Part shown: positions 9,002 through 18,719 of the stretch, piece by piece
Position numbering within the stretch: the stretch's first letter is position 1
Layout of the letters: every line of letters begins with the position of its first letter
Assembly (NCBI GenBank): GCA_018062345.1
Contig: JAGOSL010000006.1
Span: 23,719-87,718, forward strand
DNA: 64,000 nucleotides
Direction: 5' to 3'
Source: Pseudomonadota bacterium
GTDB lineage: Bacteria; Pseudomonadota; Alphaproteobacteria; Paracaedibacterales; CAITNM01
Made by a program: the position numbers and the translations under genes
Notes under the pieces: generated by a model
The model's input: the letters and a program-made list of their open reading frames with translations, nothing else
What the model was told of the DNA's origin: nothing
The model's database searches: none

Positions 9002-10282
9002 ATGTTTGCATTTATATTTTTATCATTATCATTATTCTTAAATTTAGTAACTTCTTGTCATGCGAGCGAAAAATCTGAGCAAGCATTGATTGCAGCCGTT
9101 GTAAATCAACATGCTATTACAGAGCGTGAGCTCGAAATGCGCCTAGACTTTGCAATCGCAACTCTTAATATGCCAAACACTAAAGAATCAAGAGATAGCA
9201 TGCGGTATCAAGTTTTACAAAACTTAATTGTTGAGAGGTTGCAGGAGTCTTCCGCAAAAGAAGCAGAAATTAAGATCACAGAAAAAGAAGTGGATAAATC
9301 ACTGGAAAATCTTGCTCAAGACAATGGTGTGACAATAGAGCAATTAAAGGAACGCTTTAAGACTATGGGAGTGAAAATTGAAACTCTTAAAAATAGAATG
9401 CGAGCGCAGCTTTCCTGGGCTAGATTTATCCGTGCTTTATTTGGTAGTCAAGTTAGAATAACAGACAGCGATATAGAAAGGGAATTTGAAAAAGTAAAAC
9501 GCGTACTTGAGACGGATCAATATGAGTTGATTGAGATTGTTTTGCCGATAGACGATAAAAATTACGCAAAAAGCAAACAGGAGGCTTACCGTCTGCATGC
9601 TCAGGTTAGTCGAGCAATGACCAATTTTAGTTTGGTTGCTCAGCAGTTTGGGGCGCAAAGTGGATATGTGGGGTGGAAAACGCTACGTCAAATGGACGAT
9701 GAGGTTGCAAAAATCATTCAGCACACATCGGTGGGTGATGTTGTGGGGCCAATTGAGACGCAAAATACTTATAAAATTATTAAGCTTGTCGATAAGAAGT
9801 TGGCAGGGCAAGGGGCATTTCGTAGTAGAAAAATGTCTGTTGCTAAGGTGGTTATTCAGCTTCCAGAGGATATGAGTGAAGAGAATGTAATGATTTTAGA
9901 AACAATTGTTACTCATTTGAAAAAAGCAGGGAGTTGTAAAGAATTTTTGCAGAATGGGAGTGATGCAAACGGGCAAACTGCTCTTGTAGAAAAGCAACCA
10001 ATGTTAAGTTTTCCTGAGCCTTTGCAGGTCATTTTAGATAAAGTCACTGTCAATCAAGTTATAGGGCCGATTCAAGAAGACCAAGCTGTGAGTCTATACA
10101 AAGTGTGTGCGGTTGAAAATCCTGAGAAAGATCCATTACCTACTAAGGTGATGATAAAAGAAGGTTTGGAACAAAAAGAGTTTTCGAGGCAAGCTATTCG
10201 TTTGCTGAACAAACTGATGTCAACTGCCAGAATAGTTATCACTTACGAAGATCGCAAAAATTATAAAAAAAATACTATATGA
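9002..10282 (+). CDS. surA: SurA-like periplasmic chaperone / peptidyl-prolyl isomerase
   Basis: This 426-residue protein starts with a signal peptide (about residues 1-22) and continues with a SurA N-terminal domain in which VNQHAITERELEMRLDF is the family opening. Two parvulin-like regions follow: one around residues 170-260 (AQQFGAQSGYVGWKTLRQMD, then VGDVVGPIETQNTYKIIKLV) and a weaker one around 275-380. SurA helps outer-membrane proteins fold in the periplasm. In many alphaproteobacteria surA lies beside lptD or lptFG, matching its place divergent from lptF. The C-terminus overlaps the convergent EI gene by 8 bases. Confidence 0.85.
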   Translation: MFAFIFLSLSLFLNLVTSCHASEKSEQALIAAVVNQHAITERELEMRLDFAIATLNMPNTKESRDSMRYQVLQNLIVERLQESSAKEAEIKITEKEVDKSLENLAQDNGVTIEQLKERFKTMGVKIETLKNRMRAQLSWARFIRALFGSQVRITDSDIEREFEKVKRVLETDQYELIEIVLPIDDKNYAKSKQEAYRLHAQVSRAMTNFSLVAQQFGAQSGYVGWKTLRQMDDEVAKIIQHTSVGDVVGPIETQNTYKIIKLVDKKLAGQGAFRSRKMSVAKVVIQLPEDMSEENVMILETIVTHLKKAGSCKEFLQNGSDANGQTALVEKQPMLSFPEPLQVILDKVTVNQVIGPIQEDQAVSLYKVCAVENPEKDPLPTKVMIKEGLEQKEFSRQAIRLLNKLMSTARIVITYEDRKNYKKNTI

Positions 10283-12032
10283 GTCGTGTTTGCTGAATTT
10301 GCGCCAATTCGCTTACGCGTTCTCTAATGCTTAGATGTGCAGCTTTATAGGCAAAAGGGTTATCGCTTAAGCAGTCGTTCATGCATTCTTGAACAGACCA
10401 GATATCTAGAGTTTGTATCATATTTTCAATGATCTCGATAGAACTAGGATTAACTGAAAAATAGCGTAACCCTATTCCTAAAAGGGCCATAGCTTCAAGA
10501 GGTTGGCTTGCCATTTCACCGCACAGGCTAACGTTGACGTGCTTTGCATTGGCTTTATCTATGATGGTTTTTAGCATTTGCATAAAAGCTTTCGACAAAA
10601 GATCATAGCGTTTGCTCATTGCGGCATCAGTGCGATCTATAGCGTAGAAGAAGTGGAATAGGTCGTTGCTGCCTATTGAAATAAAATCAACTAAATCTAA
10701 AAATTGGTTAAGTTGGAATACGACGGATGGGACTTCTAGCATCGCTCCGACTTTAATGATTGCGGGTATTTTGTGTCCTAAATTCTTTTCGCGATCTAAT
10801 TCTTTTTGAATTAGAGTTCGTAAAAAATGCATTTCTTGAGTTTCGCTGATCATGGGAAACATAATTTGTAGGGGTAAGTCGGGGTGATTGCAAGCGACAC
10901 GAGCTCTAATCATGGCTCGCAGCTGAAGGCGGATAAGTGATGGTCGTTGTAGCGTGAATCTTGAATGTTTCCATCCCTTCTTTGTATTTCCAAAGCTTTT
11001 ATGAAGAGATTGAAAGGCTTTGTCGCCCCCAACATCTAATGTGCGAAAAACTACGGATTTTTCTTGAGCCTTATTTAAAACATCTAAGTAAAGCTTAGTT
11101 TGGGTTTTAACGTCAGGCCAGTTTTCATTTATCATGAAGGGGATTTCGGTTCTGTATAATCCAATTCCTTCTATTGAGGGGTGATCTAAAAAAATTAAAT
11201 CTTCATTTAAATTGGCATTGATTAATAAGTGCACAGGAGTGCCATCTCTGGATATAACAATTTTATGCTTTTTATTTTCAAATGACTTGTTAATAGGCAT
11301 TTTTTTTGGGGCACAGTACGTTTCGATGGTGGTTTTGTGGGGGTGCAAATAAATACGCCCTAAGTCACCATCAACTAGCAGTTCATCATCGTTACTAATA
11401 AGATCTGTTAGATTAACAATTCCTCCAACAACAGGAATGCCTCTGGATCTTGCGATGATCATTCCATGCGACAAAAAGCTATCATCTTGAACAATTATCG
11501 CTGCTATCTTTGCTTGTTCAAATTGCATCATTTCAACTGGAGAGATAGTCTTAGCACATAGAATTATTGATTTTTCTTTATTAAAATTGATTTCCTTTTT
11601 TGCTAAGCACTGGCGAACAAGTTGAGAAATGCCTCTGATTTCTTGCAATCTTGCATGCCAAAATTCATCATCTCCAAAAATTACAGCCAATTCTTGCGCT
11701 ACTTTATCAAGGGCATCTGTGATATTTAAATTGTTTTTTATTTTGGCAATAACTCGCTGTTGCCAGGCAGGGTCTTGCAATAAGCTTTGTTGCACAAGTA
11801 TTAGTTCTTGGTTGTGTTTTTGCCGAACAATAAAGCTATGGCTGCATAATTCTATTGCTTTTTCTACCGCTTGAAGGAAAATATTTATCTTTTTCTCGAC
11901 GGGAAGCTGGGTGTCTTCTGTGTATTGTGGGTTGTAAATATAAGCGTATCCCTGTGCAATTCCTAAATTTAAACTTGCTCCTTCTATGATAATTTGAGGT
12001 TCTTTAAATTGTGATGTGGAGCTCACTGACAT
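10275..12032 (-). CDS. ptsP: PTS enzyme I, nitrogen type, lacking the GAF domain
   Basis: This 585-residue phosphoenolpyruvate-protein phosphotransferase takes phosphate from PEP and passes it to an HPr-type carrier. The swivel histidine lies in [20 protein letters not shown] (near residue 190). PEP-binding signatures are LYRTEIPFM (near 293), a [15 protein letters not shown] stretch (near 460) and the catalytic Cys in SLCGEMA (near 510). The RYDLLSKAF segment after the SND motif resembles EI-Ntr (PtsP) more than sugar-type EI. The N-terminal GAF sensor usual in PtsP is absent. It overlaps ruvB by 10 bases. No HPr or EIIA is encoded nearby. Confidence 0.82.
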   Translation of the reverse strand: MSVSSTSQFKEPQIIIEGASLNLGIAQGYAYIYNPQYTEDTQLPVEKKINIFLQAVEKAIELCSHSFIVRQKHNQELILVQQSLLQDPAWQQRVIAKIKNNLNITDALDKVAQELAVIFGDDEFWHARLQEIRGISQLVRQCLAKKEINFNKEKSIILCAKTISPVEMMQFEQAKIAAIIVQDDSFLSHGMIIARSRGIPVVGGIVNLTDLISNDDELLVDGDLGRIYLHPHKTTIETYCAPKKMPINKSFENKKHKIVISRDGTPVHLLINANLNEDLIFLDHPSIEGIGLYRTEIPFMINENWPDVKTQTKLYLDVLNKAQEKSVVFRTLDVGGDKAFQSLHKSFGNTKKGWKHSRFTLQRPSLIRLQLRAMIRARVACNHPDLPLQIMFPMISETQEMHFLRTLIQKELDREKNLGHKIPAIIKVGAMLEVPSVVFQLNQFLDLVDFISIGSNDLFHFFYAIDRTDAAMSKRYDLLSKAFMQMLKTIIDKANAKHVNVSLCGEMASQPLEAMALLGIGLRYFSVNPSSIEIIENMIQTLDIWSVQECMNDCLSDNPFAYKAAHLSIRERVSELAQIQQTRLI

Positions 12033-13015
12033 GACAAGCCAAGATGTTTGTATCCGGTGGGCGTGAGAATTCTCCCTCTGTTTGTGCGTTGTATTAGGCC
12101 AAGTTGAATTAAATATGGTTCTACAACTTCTTCAATGGTGTCGGTTTGTTCAGCAAGGTAGGCTGCTAGTGTTTCAACGCCAACTGGACCGCCATTATAA
12201 TGTTCTGCCATTGCCTGTAAATAACGTAAATCTTGCTGATCAAGGCCAATATTATCAACTTCTAATCTTACCAAAGTTTGATTTGCTGTTTGCGCATTGA
12301 TGTGATTATTAGAATATACCATAGCAAAATCACGAATACGCCTTAACAGACGGCCTGCTATTCTGGGTGTACCTCGACTCCTTGATGCAATATCAAGAGC
12401 TGCGCCAGAGTCAATAGTAACATTTAAAATTTTAGCAGCTCTGAGTATTATTTCCGCAAGCTCAGGATGACTATAGAATTGTAATCGTAATGGTATACCA
12501 AAGCGTTCTCTCAATGGTTGAGTTAATAATCCAGAGCGGGTGGTAGCGCCTACTAGAGTAAATTTTGGTAAATCTAGTCGTATTGACCTTGCTGCTGGAC
12601 CTTCGCCAATCATGACATCGAGCTTGAAATCTTCAATTGCTGAGTAAAGTATTTCTTCGACCGCTGGGTTAAGCCTGTGGATCTCATCGATGAATAAGAC
12701 ATCATTAGGTTGTAAATTAGTGAGAATCGCAGCTAGATCTCCTGCTTTTGCTATTATTGGGCCAGATGTTGTTTTAAATCCAACACCCATTTCACGAGCA
12801 ATAATTTGTGCAAGGGTTGTTTTTCCCAGTCCCGGAGGTCCATGTAAAAGCACATGATCAAGCGCTTCTTCACGCTTTTTTGCTGCATTGATATAAACTA
12901 CTAGATTATCACGCAACGCTTGCTGGCCAACGAACTCATTAAGAATTGTCGGTCGAATGCTGACTTCCCAATCGTCTTCGAATGACAATCCAGCGTTTAC
13001 TAAACGTTCAGTCAT
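12023..13015 (-). CDS. ruvB: Holliday junction helicase motor RuvB
   Basis: RuvB is the AAA+ motor that moves Holliday junctions with RuvA during recombination and repair. The 330-residue protein has Walker [10 protein letters not shown] (near residue 60), Walker [13 protein letters not shown] (near 105), the sensor-1 region [18 protein letters not shown] (near 155), and the C-terminal winged helix with [14 protein letters not shown]. It overlaps ruvA by 8 bases and ptsP by 10, consistent with one operon. No SOS-type GAAC-N7-GAAC/GTTC box was found ahead of ruvA. Confidence 0.97.
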   Translation of the reverse strand: MTERLVNAGLSFEDDWEVSIRPTILNEFVGQQALRDNLVVYINAAKKREEALDHVLLHGPPGLGKTTLAQIIAREMGVGFKTTSGPIIAKAGDLAAILTNLQPNDVLFIDEIHRLNPAVEEILYSAIEDFKLDVMIGEGPAARSIRLDLPKFTLVGATTRSGLLTQPLRERFGIPLRLQFYSHPELAEIILRAAKILNVTIDSGAALDIASRSRGTPRIAGRLLRRIRDFAMVYSNNHINAQTANQTLVRLEVDNIGLDQQDLRYLQAMAEHYNGGPVGVETLAAYLAEQTDTIEEVVEPYLIQLGLIQRTNRGRILTPTGYKHLGLSCQ

Positions 13016-13625
13016 AGCGAGCCTGGAATTCTTGTAAAGATAGTCTGACTAAAGTTTCAAGCGTAATAGGAGGGGCCATCTTTTTGCTAGCTTTTGAAAC
13101 AGCACTTTCTGCATTGTGTTTGTTGTAGCCCAAATTTACCAGTGCAGAAATCGCATCATCAATTTCTTTTGATTCTGGAGTATCGGCGATTATATCTTTT
13201 TCAAGTACTTCAAAAGTGACAGGGAGGTCTTTTTTTCCTTTAAGCTCTAATACAATCCGGCTTGCGAGTTTAGGGCCAACACCATCAGCTTTTGAAAGTA
13301 TACTGCTTTTTTGGTTCAGAATGGCATCGCTAATTTCTGAGGCGGTCAAGCTTGATAAAATTGAAAGAGCTACTTTAGCTCCGACTCCTTGAACTTGAGT
13401 AAGTATGCGAAACCAATCAACTTCTTGTTCTTCAAGAAATCCACACAAATGGGGTTGTTCGTTGCGCAAAACAGTTTCAGTCCAAAGAACTAAAGGGCTA
13501 TTTAAATCTGGTAGCTGATGTAATGTTCTTTTTGAAACCAGCACTCTATAAGCTACTCCCTTGACATCAAGAAGTACGGCGTCTTCATATATGCGGTCTA
13601 AAGCACCAGTTAGTTTTGCAATCAC
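13008..13625 (-). CDS. ruvA: Holliday junction DNA-binding protein RuvA
   Basis: RuvA binds four-way junctions and recruits RuvB. The 205-residue protein has the N-terminal OB fold ([20 protein letters not shown]), helix-hairpin-helix motifs around residues 70-130 ([17 protein letters not shown] and [17 protein letters not shown]), and a C-terminal RuvB-binding domain ([16 protein letters not shown]). Translation starts at GTG 13625. Directly upstream lies the 10-bp palindrome ATTGTACAAT (13627-13636), of unknown role. No ruvC is present in the window. Confidence 0.96.
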   Translation of the reverse strand: MIAKLTGALDRIYEDAVLLDVKGVAYRVLVSKRTLHQLPDLNSPLVLWTETVLRNEQPHLCGFLEEQEVDWFRILTQVQGVGAKVALSILSSLTASEISDAILNQKSSILSKADGVGPKLASRIVLELKGKKDLPVTFEVLEKDIIADTPESKEIDDAISALVNLGYNKHNAESAVSKASKKMAPPITLETLVRLSLQEFQARYD

Positions 13626-13665
13626 AATTGTACAATATTAGTTTTGCTACACTTTATCATATTAT

Positions 13666-13908
13666 TCATGTAACAAAACCATGAAATTTCGCAATTTTTA
13701 AAACAATTGATTTTAGGTGGGGTGGAGACTTTTGGGGAGAGATAACCCATTCATGAATTTCAGTATCTCTGCATTCAAGAAGCTCTGAGTATTTTTTAAT
13801 TTCCTCTTCAGGGTAGCTACTTAACTTATTTTTTGCGAATGACGCTAAAATAAGGTCACCTTCTTTTGTGCCACGGTAATGACTTTTGTATACTAATTTT
13901 TTTATCAT
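13666..13908 (-). CDS. sdhE: Succinate dehydrogenase assembly factor 2 (SdhE/Sdh5 family)
   Basis: This protein of about 80 residues would help attach FAD to the SdhA subunit of complex II. The signature of the DUF339/SdhE family is present: an RGTKEGDLILASFA helix, then EEIKKYSELLECRDTEIHEWV. The SHYRGTKEGD stretch corresponds to the RGxxE flavinylation motif, here RGTKE. The ATG at 13908 is chosen because family similarity starts just after it; an upstream ATG at 13953 would add 15 hydrophobic residues foreign to the family. It reads divergently from the tlc gene. Confidence 0.75.
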   Translation of the reverse strand: MIKKLVYKSHYRGTKEGDLILASFAKNKLSSYPEEEIKKYSELLECRDTEIHEWVISPQKSPPHLKSIVLKIAKFHGFVT

Positions 13909-13982
13909 GGAATGGAACACAAAAAATAAAGCCCAAATATGCACATTTCTCAATATATACCTTTGCGAAAATAAGCTAAATA

Positions 13983-14011
13983 TTGACTGTTGCGAGAATG
14001 TTTAGTAATAT
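13983..14011 (+). promoter_or_regulatory. Strong sigma-70 promoter of the ATP/ADP translocase gene
   Basis: TTGACT (13983-13988) and TAATAT (14006-14011) are separated by exactly 17 bases, a near-consensus housekeeping promoter. The predicted message has a leader of roughly 115 bases before the ATG at 14135. The leader contains a hairpin with ACTATTT (14030-14036) pairing AAATAGT (14054-14060) and an inner GAG/CTC stem, which may stabilise the message or regulate it. Confidence 0.7.
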
Positions 14012-14134
14012 TCTGTGTAAACTAAAACAACTATTTCGAGTGCTTTTGCTCAAAAATAGTGGCAGTATATCCCCTAGATGCCTCGGCTTCTCAGGGTGTT
14101 TTCTGTTTGTAACAACTTTAAGGTAAACGAGGAA

Positions 14135-15667
14135 ATGAGTAAATCAGACAAATCAGTGCCAGAGTTCACGGGGCTACGTGCTCGACTTTGGCCAATCCAC
14201 ACACATGAATTAAAGAAGTTTATCCCACTAGGCATTATAATGTTTTGCCTTTTGTTCAACTATACAGTGCTTCGAGACACGAAGGATTCTCTTGTGGTGA
14301 ACTCAGCAGGCGCTGGGGCTATTACATTCTTGAAATTGTACTGCGTTACTCCGGCGGCAATTTTATTTGTTGTTTTGTATGCCAAGCTAACAAATATGAT
14401 GACACGTGAAAATGTATTTTATGCAGTGGTCACGCCATTTATTGTATTTTTTGGATTATTTGGTTTTGTTATTTATCCAAATCTGCATTTACTTCATCCT
14501 GCGCAGGAATCAATACAAGCATTGCATGCCGCTTATCCGGCGTTGAGTGGATTTATTGATTTGTATGCATATTGGGCATTTTCATTGTTTTACGTGCTTT
14601 CCGAAATTTGGGGAAGTGCAATGATTGCATTAATGTTTTGGCAATTTGCCAACCATGTTGTGCGTATGCGTGAGTCAAAGCGTTTTTATGGACTTTTTGC
14701 GGTTATTGGGAATGCAGCGCTAGTTGTTTCCGGTCCTACAGTAATGTTTTGCTCTGAGCATATTAAACATATGGTTCCAGAGGGAGTTGATCCCTGGGCA
14801 GTGACTTTGTATCTTCTGATGTCAACAGTTGTAATTATGGGGGTGGTTGCTATGTACACCTATCGCTGGATGCATAAAGAAGTATTGACAAATACTTTGT
14901 ATTTTGATCCTGCAGAAGATACTGCTCCTAAAAAGAAGAAAAAAGAAAAGCCAGGGCTTGTTGAGAGCTTCAAAATCATTATTCAATCTCCAGAGCTTGG
15001 TTTGATTGCTCTATTGATAATGGCTTACGGCGTGACTATTAACTTAGTCGAAGTTCAATGGAAAAACCAACTAGGTTTATTCTGTTCGGGAGATAAGGGG
15101 CTTTTCAACTATTACATGGGTATTTTATCTACATCTACAGGTATTTTTACCATCTTGTTTGGTTTGACAGTTGGCTCTAATATCTTAAGAAAAGTGAGCT
15201 GGGCAAAAGCTGCAATGATCACTCCACTAGTAATCTTGATTGCTGGCGGTTTCTTTTTCTGTTTTATTCTTGCTGAAGGTCTGATGGAGCCATTGTTGCA
15301 GTTCTTTAGTACACATGCGGTTGCTGCTGCCATGTTTATTGGTCTTGGGATCGTGGTTGTATCAAAAGCTATTAAATACATTTTGTTCGATCCCACAAAG
15401 GAAATGGCATACATTCCATTGGATGAGGAATTAAAGACAAAAGGTAAGGCTGCTGTAGACGTTATTGGTGGTCGTGCTGGCAAAGCTGGCGGTGCATTTG
15501 TTCAAAACATGTTGTTAATTGCGTTTGCAACTAAAGACGTTGTTTCAATTGCTCCAATTGCATTTGCTGTGTTTGCTATCGTTGCGGTGGCTTGGTTGTA
15601 CGCTGTGAAAGCTCTTTCAGTTAAAGTGAAAGCAGCTGCTCAGAAACAAAAACTAGGCGAAGTGTAA
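14135..15667 (+). CDS. tlc: ATP/ADP translocase (nucleotide transporter, Tlc/NTT family)
   Basis: This 510-residue inner-membrane protein has 11-12 membrane segments and exchanges bacterial ADP for host ATP (or transports other nucleotides) in obligate intracellular bacteria and plastids. The family motif YTVLRDTKDSLVVNSAGAG lies near residues 45-63. A charged loop KKKKKEKPG is near 270, and FDPTKEMAYIPLDEELKTKG near 420 is a highly conserved TLC stretch. I chose the ATG at 14135 (MSKSDK) with GAGG just upstream over an ATG at 14078. A strong promoter precedes the gene and a terminator follows it. The exact substrate among the several Tlc paralogue types cannot be settled by eye. Confidence 0.95.
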   Translation: MSKSDKSVPEFTGLRARLWPIHTHELKKFIPLGIIMFCLLFNYTVLRDTKDSLVVNSAGAGAITFLKLYCVTPAAILFVVLYAKLTNMMTRENVFYAVVTPFIVFFGLFGFVIYPNLHLLHPAQESIQALHAAYPALSGFIDLYAYWAFSLFYVLSEIWGSAMIALMFWQFANHVVRMRESKRFYGLFAVIGNAALVVSGPTVMFCSEHIKHMVPEGVDPWAVTLYLLMSTVVIMGVVAMYTYRWMHKEVLTNTLYFDPAEDTAPKKKKKEKPGLVESFKIIIQSPELGLIALLIMAYGVTINLVEVQWKNQLGLFCSGDKGLFNYYMGILSTSTGIFTILFGLTVGSNILRKVSWAKAAMITPLVILIAGGFFFCFILAEGLMEPLLQFFSTHAVAAAMFIGLGIVVVSKAIKYILFDPTKEMAYIPLDEELKTKGKAAVDVIGGRAGKAGGAFVQNMLLIAFATKDVVSIAPIAFAVFAIVAVAWLYAVKALSVKVKAAAQKQKLGEV

Positions 15668-15704
15668 TCTGTAGCTGTTAAAAAGTTACAATTAAGCTAG
15701 AGTG

Positions 15705-15735
15705 AGGGGTGCTGAAAGAGCGCCCCTTATTTTTT
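15705..15735 (+). terminator. Rho-independent terminator after tlc, abutting the next start
   Basis: AGGGGTGC (15705-15712) pairs with GCGCCCCT (15720-15727) around a seven-base loop, with one G-T pair, and is followed by TATTTTTT. It ends tlc transcripts. Its U-tract finishes right at the ATG (15736) of the next gene, so that gene either has its own start elsewhere or depends on read-through. Confidence 0.8.
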
Positions 15736-18693
15736 ATGAAATGTGATTACGATACTTTATATTCCCTTCGAGGGTTAAATGAACTACATGAAAGCTTTTA
15801 TCAGTTTGTAAAAGTAAGGGATGCTGATTTTTGTTTTGGCCTTGTTGAGACGGCTGAATACTTAGAAGAATTCTTGTGCGAACAATTTAATTTAAGCTCA
15901 ATTCTATCAGAGCTTTATGTTAACGCTTCTGAGTATAGCTTCTTAGCTCACGTAAAACGTCAATTTGTGCAGCGCTATGCATTAAAAAAGTTTTTTAATC
16001 CTCAAGAGGATTGGGAGCATGTGTATGCTTTTACAGATGTTTTGACTTTTGCTAAAGCAGCTATTGAAGCATTGAATAACGAAACACTTGTTTTAGAGAG
16101 TTTAGCTAAATATGCTTCGTGGGCAACGCTTACGTCACAGGGCCAAGCAAGGCATAAATACGACTCGCTTTTTCAAATACCTACGAAAATAGACCCTAAT
16201 TTTGCATTGAAGCACGTTAAACAAATTTCTAGTGCATATGTGACGACCGCTCCTAGAAAGCGAGAAGGGTTTGCTCTAACAGACGCTGGCTTTTCAAATT
16301 CACAATCAACAAATGAAGCTCATTATTGCATTTTGTGCCACAACCAGGGCAAGGATAGTTGCCGCACTGGAATCATACAAGATTCTAAAAAATCTGGTTG
16401 CCCTTTAGACCAAAAAATTTCACAGATGCATACGTTGAAGCGCAAAGAAATGAATATCGCAGCTCTTGCGGTGATTATGATTGATAACCCTATGGTTGCG
16501 GCAACTGGACACCGTATTTGTAATGACTGTATGAAGTCGTGCATTTTTCAAAAACAAAGTCCGGTCAATACTCCAGGTGCTGAAACAAATATTTTAAACT
16601 CTGTTTTGAGCTTGCCTTATGGATTCGAAATTTATAGTTTGCTAACACGTTGGAATCCATTGAATTTTGATCAGCCATTGCCTAAGGCTGAAACTGGATA
16701 CCAAGTGCTTGTTGTGGGGCTTGGGCCAGCAGGATTTAGTCTTGTGCATTATTTGAGCCGTGATGGACATATGGTCGTTGGTATTGACGGGGCAAAACTT
16801 GAGCCATTACCTGCTGAACTTTTGGAAAAAAAACTTATTAAAGATGCCAGTGTACTTTATGAAAATTTGGATGATCGTATTTTGAGCGGATTTGGTGGAG
16901 TAGCCGAATATGGTATTACAGTTCGCTGGAATAAGAATTATTTAAAAATAATTCGACTGCTGCTTGAACGCAGGAATACTATTCAGTTTTTTGGTTCAAC
17001 GCGTTTTGGTAGTCAAATTAACGAAGATAATTATAAGCAGCTTGGCTTTGATGTTGTTGCCTTATGTACTGGAGCAGGCGCACCAAAGTTACCTGACATA
17101 CCAGGCACATCAACGCCAGGAGTGCGCATGGCTAGTGATTTTTTAATGGCTTTGCAATTAACAGGGGCTGCGAAGAGAGATTCATTAGCTAATCTGCAAA
17201 TTTTAGGTCCTGTTCTAGTTATTGGCGGTGGATTAACAGCAATTGATACGGCAACTGAAGCGAAAGCGTATTATGAAGTCCAGGTAAAAAAATTCAGGCA
17301 ACGATATAAGAAGCTGATAGAAGTTTATGGTGAGGAAGAACTTAAAAAATGGTGGACCTCACAAGATCATCTTGATGCACAGCACCTATTAAAGCATGAT
17401 ACCGCTGAAGTCCGCATTATCTATCGATCTGACATAACGAATGCGCCAAGCTATTCTTTAAATCATGAAGAAGTAGAGAAAGCGTTAGAGGAAGGAATTA
17501 TTTTTGAGCATAACTTAATACCGTTACGGATTGAAAAAAATGATGCGGGCCAAGTTAAGGGTTTGTGGGTTAAGCGTGAAGATAATAAAGAATTTATTCC
17601 AGCACGCTGCATTATTATGGCAGTTGGTACTCATCATGAAGTATTACATGAAACACATGTGAGTTTTGGTGATGCAAACCCTGCTTATGCAGGTAGTGTG
17701 GTCAAAGCCATTGCGAGTGCAAAGCATGGTTATAAAAATATAAGCGAAAAATTAAAGGCTAAGCAACCTGTTGCTAAAGTTGAACTAAGTGAATTGTTGA
17801 AGGCAGAAATTCTTGCCGTAATTCGTCTTGCAAAAAATCTTATTCAACTTGAAATTCATGCCCCACTTGCAGCAAGCGTTTTTCAGCCTGGACAATTTTA
17901 TCGCTTACAAAATTTTGAATCATTAGCTTCTTTTGCTCAAGAAACACGTTTAGCAATGGAAGCATTAGCCTTAACTCCAGTCAATGTTGACCGAGAGAGA
18001 GGAATAATAACTTTTGTGATAGTGGAAATAGGGTGCTCGTCACTTTTGGTGCAATATTTAAAGCCAGGAGAAAGGGTGGCTTTAATGGGGCCTACAGGAG
18101 CATCCACCGAATTGCCAGAAGGAAAAAATGTTTTGTTATTGGGGGGAGGGCATTTTAATTTAGCCCTTATTCATTTAGGGAAAGCTTTGAAAGAAAAGGG
18201 TAATAAAGTCTACTGGGTAGCTGGATATCGATCAAATACTGACAGAACGCACATTAGTGACATTGAAAATATTGCTGATGAAGCGTTTTGGTATTATGCA
18301 GAAGCCATAACTGGTGAAAATCAGGGAAATGCTGTAGATGGATTACGCTACTTAAAAGATGAAAATATTTTAGAGTCTATCGATTGGATTTTTGTAATGG
18401 GGTCAACACCTATGCAAGAGGCAATTTCTAAAGAATTATTTTGTTTAAAGGGCTCTTTAAAGAATAGCCTTATGACAATTGGCAATATTAATATTCCAAT
18501 GCAGTGTATGATGCAGGGTATATGTGGGCAGTGTGCTATAACGAACGAAGATGGTTTTCAGTTTTGCTGTAAGAATCAGGAAATGCGTTTGCAAATTATG
18601 CCATTTGATATGTTGAAAGGTCGAAGTAAACAAAACAGCTTGATGGAAAAAATATCACAACTTTGGTTAAGGTATGTGACAGAGGCTCAATAG
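15736..18693 (+). CDS. Large FAD/NAD(P) and Fe-S oxidoreductase (glutamate-synthase-beta-like plus ferredoxin-reductase-like)
   Basis: This 985-residue cytoplasmic protein joins several redox modules. A helical N-terminal part (1-190) leads to a cysteine-rich Fe-S region (CILCHNQGKDSCRTG and ICNDCMKSCIF, about residues 195-275). A dinucleotide fold with VLVVGLGPAGFSLVHYLSRD (near 325) follows, like the small subunit of glutamate synthase. A ferredoxin-reductase/PyrK-like domain (about 690-880) and a C-terminal 2Fe-2S-like cluster (CMMQGICGQCAI, then FCC, near 925-945) complete it. Proteins of this layout occur in Rickettsiales; substrates are not known to me. An upstream GTG (15709) lies inside the tlc terminator, so ATG 15736 is preferred. 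It may form an operon with the DUF1003 gene. Confidence 0.72.
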   Translation: MKCDYDTLYSLRGLNELHESFYQFVKVRDADFCFGLVETAEYLEEFLCEQFNLSSILSELYVNASEYSFLAHVKRQFVQRYALKKFFNPQEDWEHVYAFTDVLTFAKAAIEALNNETLVLESLAKYASWATLTSQGQARHKYDSLFQIPTKIDPNFALKHVKQISSAYVTTAPRKREGFALTDAGFSNSQSTNEAHYCILCHNQGKDSCRTGIIQDSKKSGCPLDQKISQMHTLKRKEMNIAALAVIMIDNPMVAATGHRICNDCMKSCIFQKQSPVNTPGAETNILNSVLSLPYGFEIYSLLTRWNPLNFDQPLPKAETGYQVLVVGLGPAGFSLVHYLSRDGHMVVGIDGAKLEPLPAELLEKKLIKDASVLYENLDDRILSGFGGVAEYGITVRWNKNYLKIIRLLLERRNTIQFFGSTRFGSQINEDNYKQLGFDVVALCTGAGAPKLPDIPGTSTPGVRMASDFLMALQLTGAAKRDSLANLQILGPVLVIGGGLTAIDTATEAKAYYEVQVKKFRQRYKKLIEVYGEEELKKWWTSQDHLDAQHLLKHDTAEVRIIYRSDITNAPSYSLNHEEVEKALEEGIIFEHNLIPLRIEKNDAGQVKGLWVKREDNKEFIPARCIIMAVGTHHEVLHETHVSFGDANPAYAGSVVKAIASAKHGYKNISEKLKAKQPVAKVELSELLKAEILAVIRLAKNLIQLEIHAPLAASVFQPGQFYRLQNFESLASFAQETRLAMEALALTPVNVDRERGIITFVIVEIGCSSLLVQYLKPGERVALMGPTGASTELPEGKNVLLLGGGHFNLALIHLGKALKEKGNKVYWVAGYRSNTDRTHISDIENIADEAFWYYAEAITGENQGNAVDGLRYLKDENILESIDWIFVMGSTPMQEAISKELFCLKGSLKNSLMTIGNINIPMQCMMQGICGQCAITNEDGFQFCCKNQEMRLQIMPFDMLKGRSKQNSLMEKISQLWLRYVTEAQ

Positions 18694-18719
18694 ATATGCG
18701 CTATTAATGAGGAGTTGAA

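Noticed and set aside
13626..13640. ATTGTACAAT palindrome before ruvA considered as an SOS operator
   Set aside because: Sequence and spacing do not match any known LexA box; likely a promoter-region palindrome.
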